This document shows positions 1 through 5,902 of a stretch of 6,992 bases of DNA, piece after piece (the stretch's first letter is position 1; each line of letters starts with the position of its first letter). The DNA is taken from contig SCTV01000064.1 of NCBI GenBank assembly GCA_004298345.1, forward strand, positions 1 through 6,992, read 5' to 3'. A program made the translations under genes and the position numbers. The notes under the pieces are model-generated. The model was not told where the DNA came from. It was given only the letters and a program-made list of their open reading frames with translations, and ran no database searches. The DNA is from Patescibacteria group bacterium. GTDB lineage: Bacteria > Patescibacteriota > Minisyncoccia > Phycocordibacterales > PALSA-1337.

Positions 1-192
1 GTTGGTGTAGTGATGTTTGTGGAAAAGGTGGGGAAGAAGATAGGAACAGTACTAGGAAATCGCTCGGAGAAAAACTGGATAAAAAAGTGTTTTGGATAAA
101 AAAACAAAACTTATCCTCAACGACATTTTTTATCCCCACATAATCGGTTTTGAAAAAGCTAAATAGACTAAGAGTATAGGGACATTTTTGAC

Positions 193-209
193 TTATACAC
201 TTATACACA
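193..209 (+). promoter_or_regulatory. Tandem DnaA boxes
   Basis: Two head-to-tail 9-mers share one base: TTATACACT (193-201) and TTATACACA (201-209). The second matches the TTATNCACA consensus exactly. They are the strongest DnaA-binding candidates in the left intergenic region and lie beside the AT-rich tract leading into dnaN. They could also give DnaA control over dnaN transcription, since the candidate dnaN promoter begins about 28 bp downstream. Confidence 0.55.
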
Positions 210-213
210 GTCG

Positions 214-228
214 TAATAGTAATAATAG
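214..228 (+). other. TAA/TAG triplet run resembling DnaA-trios
   Basis: Five consecutive triplets, TAA TAG TAA TAA TAG, lie four bases right of the tandem DnaA boxes. Read 3' to 5' they are GAT/AAT units, which match the published DnaA-trio consensus for single-strand binding by DnaA. From memory, the trios should run away from the adjacent box on the complementary strand, so the polarity here seems reversed. The run may be no more than AT-rich unwinding DNA. Confidence 0.25.
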
Positions 229-236
229 ATTTAATA

Positions 237-242
237 TATAAT
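237..242 (+). promoter_or_regulatory. Candidate -10 element of dnaN
   Basis: A perfect TATAAT lies 22 nt before the dnaN ATG, which would place the start of transcription near 249 and give a leader of about 15 nt. I see no convincing -35 hexamer at standard spacing. A GGGGA (257-261) ends three bases before the ATG and is a weak Shine-Dalgarno candidate. This makes dnaN the only gene in the window with a recognisable leader. Confidence 0.45.
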
Positions 243-264
243 AAAGAACACCATCTGGGGATAT

Positions 265-1365
265 ATGAAAATAGAATGCTTGAAAGAAAAATTGTCGACA
301 GCACTACTTTATGCAGAGAGAATCACTGGGAAGAATCTTACTCTTCCTGTTTTAGGGTGTATTCTTCTTGAGGTTAAAAATAATTCGCTTACTATTCGTG
401 CCACAAACCTAGATTTAGGAATCGAAATCCATCTTCCGGTAAAAATTGAAAAAGAAGGTGTTGTTGCGGTTCCTGGCCAAACCCTTTCCCAGTTTATAAA
501 CAATCTTCAGGGTGATAAAAATATAAAACTTGAGGTGGTTGAAGGAAATCTAGTGATTTCTTCGGCGATGGGCTCGACTACAATTAAATCCATGTCTTCT
601 GAGGATTTTCCAACCATTCCAACTGTTCCAAAAGAAAAATCATTTGAGTTGGTGGCCGGAGAGTTTGTAAAAGGCCTAAAGTCAGTGTGGTACAGCTCTT
701 CGGTATCAGGAATAAAACCCGAATTATCAAGTATTTTAATTGCTTCTGAGGAAGACACCCTTGTTTTTGCTGCTACAGACTCATTTCGTCTTGCGGAAAA
801 GAGAATTAAAACCAAAAAACAAAATGATTTTGGTCAAATACTAATTCCTTTCAAAAACATTCCAGAAATCATCCGTGTACTTGAAGGGGTTGAGAATGTT
901 GTCAAGGTAAGTTTGAGTAAAAATCAAATTTCTTTTTCTTCGGACGGAATTTATCTGGTTTCTCGGGTGATCGACGGTATTTTTCCAGATTACAAACAAA
1001 TTATTCCAAAAGAATCAAAAACGGAAGCCATTGTCCTTAAACAAGATCTCCTACACAGTCTCAAGCTCGCCACAATCTTCTCAGACAAGTTTAATCAGAT
1101 TGGTGTGAGTGTTCGCCCAGAACAAAAAGTGTTTGAGCTTAAAACACGAAGTAATGAGGTTGGAGAGAACGTTAGTCGACTAATCGCCACTATTTCTGGT
1201 GAGGATGTTGATATTAATTTTAACTACAAATATATTATTGACTGCTTCCAGTCAATAGACGTTGATACAGTTTGTTTGCAATTTAACGGTACCAACCGTC
1301 CGGTGGTGATTCGAGGTGTTTCAGATAAAACGTTTATGTATTTGGTGATGCCGATGAATCGGTAA
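265..1365 (+). CDS. dnaN: DNA polymerase III beta subunit (sliding clamp)
   Basis: This 366-residue protein is the ring-shaped processivity clamp that tethers the replicative polymerase and other DNA enzymes to duplex DNA. The length is normal for the family and all three clamp domains are present. Visible family signatures are LPVL near 27-30, FPTIP at 115-119, ATDSFRLA at 170-177, the domain-3 motif DGIFPDYKQIIP at 237-248, FNYKYIIDC at 319-327, RPVVIRG at 345-351 and the C-terminal YLVMPM at 359-364, which helps form the hydrophobic partner-binding pocket. The final residues are MPMNR, where many clamps have MPMRL. The ATG at 265 gives the canonical N-terminus (MKIECLKEKL) and is preceded by a weak GGGGA. 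A candidate origin lies upstream and a DciA-like gene downstream, so this is a replication locus. The stop is TAA, followed 6 nt later by a perfect hairpin. Confidence 0.97.
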   Translation: MKIECLKEKLSTALLYAERITGKNLTLPVLGCILLEVKNNSLTIRATNLDLGIEIHLPVKIEKEGVVAVPGQTLSQFINNLQGDKNIKLEVVEGNLVISSAMGSTTIKSMSSEDFPTIPTVPKEKSFELVAGEFVKGLKSVWYSSSVSGIKPELSSILIASEEDTLVFAATDSFRLAEKRIKTKKQNDFGQILIPFKNIPEIIRVLEGVENVVKVSLSKNQISFSSDGIYLVSRVIDGIFPDYKQIIPKESKTEAIVLKQDLLHSLKLATIFSDKFNQIGVSVRPEQKVFELKTRSNEVGENVSRLIATISGEDVDINFNYKYIIDCFQSIDVDTVCLQFNGTNRPVVIRGVSDKTFMYLVMPMNR

Positions 1366-1371
1366 GCTGTA

Positions 1372-1399
1372 TAATTCTCCCTTTACAAAGGGAGAATTA
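1372..1399. repeat. Perfect 28-bp palindrome after dnaN, possible terminator or mRNA end
   Basis: Arms of 13 bp (1372-1384 and 1387-1399) flank the dinucleotide AC, starting 6 nt after the dnaN stop. The arms are purine/pyrimidine-rich (CTCCCTTT/AAAGGGAG). No T tract follows on the plus strand, so a classical intrinsic terminator is not supported. The hairpin could protect an mRNA 3' end or attenuate read-through into the next gene. A TATAAT spans 1370-1375 at its left edge, but it lacks a usable -35 and is too far from the next start to read as its promoter. Confidence 0.5.
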
Positions 1400-1413
1400 A
1401 TGCCCCCAGTTAT

Positions 1414-1419
1414 CACAAT
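1414..1419 (+). promoter_or_regulatory. Candidate -10 element for a leaderless DciA-like mRNA
   Basis: CACAAT matches TATAAT at four of six positions and is separated from the ATG at 1426 by six bases (ACCAAA). Transcription would then start at or next to the ATG. No Shine-Dalgarno sequence precedes this ATG. The match is weak on its own and gains weight only because ruvC, the PBP gene and tyrS show the same spacing. Confidence 0.3.
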
Positions 1420-1425
1420 ACCAAA

Positions 1426-1683
1426 ATGTATAACATAGCTTCTTTTTTAGAAAAATTTAAACATGTCGGGCTCAAGGAGCGACAGGCGAGGGAGGTGGTG
1501 GCAAAAATCGTGTCAGAAGAGTGTGGTATTACTCTTGGAATAGAATCTGTGCAATACAAAAATGCGGTAGCCACACTTAAAATTCCATTGTCTTCAAAAA
1601 GCCAGATTTATATTAAAAAAAGCCAGATTTTAAAACGGTGCGCGTTAGAGTTTCCGGGAATGGTCTTAAAAGACGTGAGGTAG
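1426..1683 (+). CDS. Small DciA/DUF721-like protein, possible helicase-loading factor
   Basis: This 85-residue protein looks like a minimal member of the DciA (DUF721) family, which helps load the replicative helicase DnaB in most bacteria lacking DnaC. Residues 5-30 form a predicted amphipathic helix (FLEKFKHVGLKERQAREVV). A strand around 47-54 (AVATLKIPL) follows, then a helix containing QIYIKKSQILKRC (60-72), and the protein ends VLKDVR, close to the VVKDIRF-type ending I associate with DUF721. The usual Trp of the family's WAQEL segment is absent. Position supports the call: in actinobacteria the family member sits in the dnaA-dnaN-recF cluster, and here it is 60 bp after dnaN beside a candidate origin. 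The ATG at 1426 has no Shine-Dalgarno sequence. The stop is TAG. The assignment rests on pattern memory, not on a search. Confidence 0.55.
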   Translation: MYNIASFLEKFKHVGLKERQAREVVAKIVSEECGITLGIESVQYKNAVATLKIPLSSKSQIYIKKSQILKRCALEFPGMVLKDVR

Positions 1684-1687
1684 GCGC

Positions 1688-1747
1688 CGATTTATAAGGA
1701 GCGGAGCGACTATATAAATCGAGCGGACCGAAGTATTCTCTTCGGTC
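1688..1747. repeat. Two adjacent hairpins with a short direct repeat after the DciA-like gene
   Basis: Hairpin 1 pairs CGATTTATA (1688-1696) with TATAAATCG (1713-1721) around a 16-nt loop. Hairpin 2 pairs GACCGAAG (1726-1733) with CTTCGGTC (1740-1747) around TATTCT. An 11-mer in the first loop (GAGCGGAGCGA, 1699-1709) recurs with one change between the hairpins (GAGCGGACCGA, 1721-1731). A T-rich run (1771-1782) lies further on, too distant to be the U tract of either stem. This may form the 3' end of the dnaN/DciA-like transcript. Confidence 0.4.
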
Positions 1748-1813
1748 AAAGCCAATAGAGTAAAGCAACCTTATTGTTTTTTGTTCCCAAATTAGGCATA
1801 TTAAAAATGAAAC

Positions 1814-1836
1814 TCCCCGCAGCAAGCTGACGGGGA
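1814..1836 (-). terminator. GC-rich hairpin, probable terminator of the PBP transcript
   Basis: TCCCCG (1814-1819) pairs with CGGGGA (1831-1836), and CAG/CTG pair inside it around a CAAG loop, with one bulged A at 1830. Read on the minus strand, the direction of PBP transcription, the stem is followed by GTTTCATTTTTAA, a reasonable U-rich tract. Nothing comparable follows on the plus strand. It lies about 130 bp past the PBP stop. Confidence 0.45.
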
Positions 1837-1850
1837 ATTCTGTGCTTTGA

Positions 1851-1883
1851 TTAAATGGCTAACTTCCGAAGTTAGCCATTTAA
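1851..1883. repeat. 33-bp palindrome with AAATGGCT/AGCCATTT arms
   Basis: Arms of 16 bp (1851-1866 and 1868-1883) are perfect reverse complements around a single C at 1867. The outer part, AAATGGCT...AGCCATTT, is the same word that builds the hairpins at 6246-6287. No T tract follows on either strand. Being near-perfect, it could be a protein-binding operator, a repeat unit of REP or MITE type, or an RNA hairpin. Confidence 0.6.
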
Positions 1884-1888
1884 CGTGC

Positions 1889-1904
1889 CTCTATAGAGCC
1901 ATTT
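1889..1904. repeat. Dispersed repeat copy 1 (CTCTATAGAGCCATTT)
   Basis: This 16-mer matches 6252-6267 (CTCTGTAGAGCCATTT) at 15 of 16 positions although the copies are about 4.4 kb apart in different intergenic regions. It contains the 10-bp palindrome CTCTATAGAG and ends in the GCCATTT word also present in the neighbouring 33-bp palindrome. Confidence 0.55.
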
Positions 1905-1967
1905 TAGCGAATATGCCAAAACAGCCTTTTTATGTATAAAATCTCTCCCAAATACCCCCAAACTAGC

Positions 1968-4568
1968 CTACCGTCCACCCACATCTAAAAGTAACTTCTG
2001 CGTAACCTCAGCTCGATTAAACACACTATCGTACACCACTATTCGTAAGTCATTTTCTCCTTGAATCCCCTGTATTTCCTCAGGAATAAAAGAGAAGGTG
2101 AGTGGTTGTTGATCAACACTGCCGAGGGGCTCGCCATTCAAAAAGAAACTCGCTTTGGTAACAGGGAACTTGCTCGGGGTTTCGAGTACGACGCTGATTT
2201 TTGAATTGCGCGGATACACTTTTCCAATCTGAGGAAGCCGGACAACAATTTTCGGCATATTTTCTGGTACATGCACATCGTCGTACAAGGTAGGCATAGA
2301 AGAAATTGTTTCTTCCGGTAGGTTGTATGTTTTTACCCATTCACGTACACCATATTCCCAGCGTTCAAACTGAGGATCTTGCGCAGGATTGGTGGGAGCT
2401 GGCCCGCGTGGATCATCTTTGTCTACCCAGTACAAAATATCGTGTATTTGTGTGACCACATTTTCTTTTCGGGTTTCTTGTGGGGTGTATTCGGTCGCGA
2501 GCTTACCCGAAACAGCGTCGGTCGTGTATGTTTGTCCGGCCTGCCAGATACCTCGAAGTACTGGTTTTAGTCCGTCTGGAGAAGGCTGAGGTTTTTTAAA
2601 TGGCTGATCAGGAGTGCCTCGTAGGATTTCGTCCATGAACTCATGCAAAAACGGCGCCACGATGGTGCTTGCCACCTTTTGCTCCATCGGTGCACCACTG
2701 TTATTTCCCGCCCAAATACCCACAGTAATGTTTGGAGTATAACCCATGATCCAGGCATCCTTTGAGTCGTTGGTGGTACCGGTTTTTACCGCTACGTCAT
2801 GTCGTCCAGCAAAATAGAGCAGAGAGTGCGGTCGAAAAGCGGGGGTTCGGGCGGTGTCGTCAGAGAGAATGTCAGATATTTGTAGCGCTACATTTTCTGG
2901 AAGGACTGTGGCTGGGTGTGGTTCAAAACTTTCAATTACGTTTCCCTTACTATCCTCGATTCTCAAAATACCGGTTGGTGCATTGCGCACGCCGTTATTT
3001 GCAAAAACACTGTACGCACTAGTCATCTCAAGCGGGCTCACCTCGCCACCCCCGAGCACCAAAGTGAGACCGTAGCGACTCGCATCCTCGAGGCTTTCAA
3101 TACCCATATCTCGTGCGGTCTGGAGAGCGTCTTTTGGCCCTACGAGATAGAGTGTTTTAATCGCCGGAATGTTGATAGATTGCCCAAGTGCACTGCGAAT
3201 GGTGATTGGTCCTCGGAAATGACCGTCATAATTTCTCGGCGAGTAGCAAACGGCGCTTGGGCTGGAGGTCGCGCTCGTCGGAGAACACTCGAGAGAGAAC
3301 TCGGTTTTTACATCGAACAAAACGGTTTCCGGCGTGTAGCCTTCCTTGAAAGCAGTCGCGTAGACGAATGGTTTAAATGATGAGCCGGGCTGGCGGTGGG
3401 CAAGTGCGACGTTAAAGTTTCCATCAATTTCTGTGTCAAAATAATCTCGCGAGCCGACCATAGAAAGTATTTGACCGGTTTTTGGATCGATAGCTACCAA
3501 AGCCACGTTGTCGCCATTGAATTCTGCTTTGATGCGGTCGGAATGTTTTTTCGCGAGTTCCTCAGCTTTTTGTTGGAGAGGATAATCGAGAGAAGTAATC
3601 ACTTTGAAACCACTTTGCTCCACTACACGCTCACCATATTTTTGATCAAGATAATCTTTTATAAAAAAGACAAAGTGCGGTGCCCGGATGTTGGCACTGT
3701 CTCTCTGAGTAAAGATTACTTTTTCAGCTAGAGCGGTTTTGTATTCATTTTCATCAATAAATTTATTCTCAAGCATTCTCTTGAGCACCAGATTTTTTCG
3801 CTGCTCTAATTTTTCTTTGTTTTGACCGTATGGTGAATAGAACGATGGTGCCTGAGGGAGGGCTGCGATGTATGCTGCCTCAGCGAGTGTCACTGCACTG
3901 GCTTTCTTGCCAAAAAAGGCTCGACTCGCTTCCTCCACGCCATAAAGGTTACCCCCGTAAGGTGTTTCGTTGAGATAGAGAGACAGGATTTGTTCTTTGT
4001 TTAAAACCCGTTCGATTTTGAGCGAGAGTACCCACTCTTTTAATTTGCGAGTAATGGTTTTGTCTCCGGTCAGAATGGAGTTTTTCACCACTTGCTGGGT
4101 GATAGTTGATCCTCCTTGCCCGACATATCCGTCTTTGAGGTGAAGATTGACGAGGATTGCTCGGGCGATGGCTTTTGGCTCTATTCCGTAGTGCTGATAA
4201 AACTCAGAATCCTCAATTGCTACAGTCGCATTTTTTAGGTGACGAGAGATGTCTTCAAAAGGCACAACGGTGCGCTTTGTGCCCTGGTTGATATCGTAAA
4301 GAAGGATTTCACCGGTTCGGTCATAGATTTTGGTCGATTCGACGATTTTGCGGGCATCAAAAGATTTGAAATCTGGTATTTTGAAAGTGGAAACCCAGAT
4401 AGCAAAAACGCCGAGCAGTATAAAACCAGCTGAGATGACAATAATGCCACCGATTTGGAGATTTCCTGAGTGTCTTTTCAAAAAATGTAGGCCTTTTTGC
4501 CAAACAACCTCTAGTTTGCTGTGATGGTGAGCGAGGACCTTGTGTTTGGGGTGCTTATTTGGGTGCAT
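1968..4568 (-). CDS. Class A penicillin-binding protein (PBP1A-type transglycosylase/transpeptidase)
   Basis: This 866-residue bifunctional peptidoglycan synthase has a His/Lys-rich cytoplasmic tail (1-35), one membrane helix (about 40-61) and a large extracytoplasmic part. The GT51 transglycosylase domain shows EDSEFYQHYG (119-128, E119 catalytic), GQGGSTITQQ (150-159), RKLKEWVLSLKIE (174-186) and ILSLYLNETPYGG (194-206). The transpeptidase domain has all three penicillin-binding motifs: SSFK (S396 nucleophile, K399), SIN (464-466) and KTGT (595-598). Residues about 770-862 look like an Ig-like C-terminal module of the BiPBP_C type. The only two cysteines, C428 and C441, lie just before the SxN motif. 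The gene diverges from tyrS across 41 bp. Its ATG is preceded by an extended -10 element rather than a Shine-Dalgarno site. I would call it pbpA/mrcA-like without fixing a symbol. Confidence 0.95.
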   Translation of the reverse strand: MHPNKHPKHKVLAHHHSKLEVVWQKGLHFLKRHSGNLQIGGIIVISAGFILLGVFAIWVSTFKIPDFKSFDARKIVESTKIYDRTGEILLYDINQGTKRTVVPFEDISRHLKNATVAIEDSEFYQHYGIEPKAIARAILVNLHLKDGYVGQGGSTITQQVVKNSILTGDKTITRKLKEWVLSLKIERVLNKEQILSLYLNETPYGGNLYGVEEASRAFFGKKASAVTLAEAAYIAALPQAPSFYSPYGQNKEKLEQRKNLVLKRMLENKFIDENEYKTALAEKVIFTQRDSANIRAPHFVFFIKDYLDQKYGERVVEQSGFKVITSLDYPLQQKAEELAKKHSDRIKAEFNGDNVALVAIDPKTGQILSMVGSRDYFDTEIDGNFNVALAHRQPGSSFKPFVYATAFKEGYTPETVLFDVKTEFSLECSPTSATSSPSAVCYSPRNYDGHFRGPITIRSALGQSINIPAIKTLYLVGPKDALQTARDMGIESLEDASRYGLTLVLGGGEVSPLEMTSAYSVFANNGVRNAPTGILRIEDSKGNVIESFEPHPATVLPENVALQISDILSDDTARTPAFRPHSLLYFAGRHDVAVKTGTTNDSKDAWIMGYTPNITVGIWAGNNSGAPMEQKVASTIVAPFLHEFMDEILRGTPDQPFKKPQPSPDGLKPVLRGIWQAGQTYTTDAVSGKLATEYTPQETRKENVVTQIHDILYWVDKDDPRGPAPTNPAQDPQFERWEYGVREWVKTYNLPEETISSMPTLYDDVHVPENMPKIVVRLPQIGKVYPRNSKISVVLETPSKFPVTKASFFLNGEPLGSVDQQPLTFSFIPEEIQGIQGENDLRIVVYDSVFNRAEVTQKLLLDVGGR

Positions 4569-4609
4569 GGTTATACCATAATAGCACAGATTGTGTTAGA
4601 GTATTGAGT
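4569..4609. promoter_or_regulatory. Divergent PBP/tyrS promoter region
   Basis: Only 41 bp separate the two start codons. On the minus strand TGC-TATTAT (TG at 4586-4585, hexamer 4583-4578) is an extended -10 lying 9 nt before the PBP ATG. On the plus strand TGT-TAGAGT (TG at 4594-4595, hexamer 4597-4602) lies 7 nt before the tyrS ATG and matches TATAAT at four of six positions. Neither has a good -35. The two RNA polymerase footprints would overlap, so the promoters should be mutually exclusive, and both mRNAs would be leaderless or nearly so. Confidence 0.45.
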
Positions 4610-5827
4610 ATGAAATTATTTGGTAGGAAACCTGATATCGTAAACACAAATGAGGCAAAAATAGATGAGCTACTCTCTCGAGGGGTCGAGGATGTGTTTG
4701 TAAAAGAAAGTCTCAAAAAAAAATTGCTCTCAGGAAAGGTGTTGCGTATAAAACTCGGTATTGATCCCACCAGTGCTTCGATACATCTCGGTCGGGCGAC
4801 TCTTTTGCACAAACTTCGCAAATTCCAAGATCTCGGACACAAAGCGGTGCTTATTGTCGGTGACTTTACCGCGCAGATAGGTGATCCGTCCGACAAACTC
4901 GAAAAGAGACCGATGCTAGACAGTGCAAAGATTACTGAAAACCTAAAAAACTACAAGGAAATTATCGGGAAAATTATTAATGTCGAGCGGGCTGAGTTTG
5001 TGTACAACGGCGACTGGCTTTCCAAACTCGGTTTTGTCGAAGTGTGTCGTCTTGCGGAAACATTTTCAGTTCAGCAAATGATGGCACGGCGTAATTTTAA
5101 AGAACGATTTGATAAAGGCGAAGAGGTGTCTTTGCGAGAGTTTATGTATCCACTGATGCAAGGGTATGACTCAGTGGCGGTGCAGGCGGACATCGAAATC
5201 GGCGGTTTTGACCAGTTGTTTAATCTCAAAGCTGGGCGGGTGATCCAAAAGCAGTACGGTATGCCCGAGCAAGATGTACTCACTACTCAAATGCTCGAGG
5301 GCACCGATGGACGCAAAATGTCTTCGAGCTGGGGTAATGTGATCAATATTACTGATGCACCAAATGAAATGTTTGGTAAAGTAATGTCTTTGCGAGATGA
5401 GCTTATTACCAAATACTTTCTACTTTGTACCAATGTTTCTGCGAAAGAAATTTCAGAAATAGAAGCAAGTCTCAAGGCGGGGGATAATCCGCGTAATTTT
5501 AAAGTGTGTTTAGCAAAAGAGATCGTAGCTCTTTATCATGGCAATGCATTTGCGGAGGCAGCGGTGATTAATTTTGAGAATACCTTTAAAAAAGGTGGGA
5601 TACCGGATGATACTCAGGAGGTAGAGGTGGTTTTGGGTACGGCTTTGGTAGAGGTGTTGCTTGCAAATGGTATTGTAAAATCAAAAACCGAATTTCGACG
5701 ATTGGTAAGCGAAGGGGCGGTGGGTGAGGTGGGCGGGGAGACGATCTCTGGCGCAGAATTCGCGGTTACCAAAGACCTGACATTAAAAATAGGGAAGAAA
5801 AGATTTTTAAAGGTGAGGGTAAAGTAG
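4610..5827 (+). CDS. tyrS: Tyrosyl-tRNA synthetase
   Basis: This class I synthetase charges tRNA-Tyr with tyrosine. From the ATG at 4610 it has 405 residues, normal for the family. The HIGH motif is HLGR (59-62) within GIDPTSASIHLGR, and LIVGDFTAQIGDPS (81-94) follows, as in the Thermus-like type. The tyrosine-binding segment YPLMQGYDSVAVQADIEIGG (180-199) is intact. The KMSKS loop reads KMSSS (236-240), so the fourth-position lysine is replaced by serine. Residues about 344-400 form an S4 RNA-binding domain (LLANGIVKSKTEFRRLVSEG). An in-frame ATG at 4559 would add 17 residues, but it overlaps the start of the divergent PBP gene and the added residues are not family-like, so I prefer 4610. 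The stop is TAG, followed by a strong terminator at 5832. Confidence 0.95.
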   Translation: MKLFGRKPDIVNTNEAKIDELLSRGVEDVFVKESLKKKLLSGKVLRIKLGIDPTSASIHLGRATLLHKLRKFQDLGHKAVLIVGDFTAQIGDPSDKLEKRPMLDSAKITENLKNYKEIIGKIINVERAEFVYNGDWLSKLGFVEVCRLAETFSVQQMMARRNFKERFDKGEEVSLREFMYPLMQGYDSVAVQADIEIGGFDQLFNLKAGRVIQKQYGMPEQDVLTTQMLEGTDGRKMSSSWGNVINITDAPNEMFGKVMSLRDELITKYFLLCTNVSAKEISEIEASLKAGDNPRNFKVCLAKEIVALYHGNAFAEAAVINFENTFKKGGIPDDTQEVEVVLGTALVEVLLANGIVKSKTEFRRLVSEGAVGEVGGETISGAEFAVTKDLTLKIGKKRFLKVRVK

Positions 5828-5831
5828 TCGA

Positions 5832-5865
5832 AACAAAAAATCGCCTTTTGGGGCGATTTTTTGTT
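5832..5865. terminator. Bidirectional intrinsic terminator between tyrS and the acidic-protein gene
   Basis: Two 14-bp arms (5832-5845 and 5852-5865) are perfectly complementary around a 6-nt loop. The GC core ATCGCC/GGCGAT is followed by TTTTTTGTT on the plus strand, and the same holds on the minus strand. It begins 5 nt after the tyrS stop and lies 38 nt beyond the stop of the convergent minus-strand gene, so it can end both transcripts. This is the clearest intrinsic terminator in the window. Confidence 0.85.
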
Positions 5866-5902
5866 GGAAATTTTGAGGACTAAATTTCTTAATCAGGAAA
5901 GA

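Larger units (their letters stand above)
1..264. other. oriC: Candidate replication origin region (oriC) upstream of dnaN
   Basis: This 264-bp non-coding stretch directly precedes dnaN and holds several 9-mers close to the DnaA box TTATNCACA. TTATACACA at 201-209 is perfect and TTATACACT at 193-201 has one mismatch, the two being in tandem. TTATCCTCA at 111-119 and TTATCCCCA at 130-138 each have one mismatch. On the other strand, 18-26 reads TTTTCCACA and 91-99 reads TTATCCAAA. An AT-rich tract (about 212-245) lies to the right of the tandem boxes and could be an unwinding element. Origins between dnaA and dnaN are common in bacteria. The dnaA gene is not visible: frame 1 is open from the window edge to a TAA at 97-99, but its 32 residues do not resemble the DnaA C-terminus. 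The origin call is an inference from box clustering and location. Confidence 0.55.
1684..1967. other. Structured non-coding region between convergent genes
   Basis: These 284 bases between the stops of the DciA-like gene and the PBP gene hold no credible ORF. They contain, in order, two hairpins (1688-1747), a T-rich run, and a nested element bounded by 8-bp inverted repeats GGCATATT (1795-1802) and AATATGCC (1910-1917). The nested element encloses a GC-rich hairpin, a 33-bp near-perfect palindrome and a short repeat copy that is also found near 6252. This could be a MITE-like element, a structured RNA, or simply paired transcript ends. Confidence 0.5.

Noticed and set aside
1..99. Open frame from the window edge to TAA at 97-99, possible 3' end of dnaA
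   Set aside because: The 32 residues show no DnaA domain IV signature and the stretch overlaps DnaA-box-like sites; too short to support.
1400..1438. 12-codon ORF (ATG at 1400) overlapping the DciA-like start, possible leader peptide
   Set aside because: No Shine-Dalgarno site, no attenuator codon bias, and out of frame with the gene; most likely chance.
1684..1794. Possible tRNA-like fold after the DciA-like gene
   Set aside because: Stem lengths and spacing do not fit a tRNA and no T-arm GTTCRA sequence is present.
2916..3380. 154-codon plus-strand open frame inside the PBP gene
   Set aside because: It is antisense to a fully conserved transpeptidase domain and shows no recognisable protein features; a shadow frame.
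4559..4609. Upstream in-frame ATG extending TyrS by 17 residues
   Set aside because: It overlaps the divergent PBP start, the residues are not family-like, and an extended -10 lies between it and the ATG at 4610.
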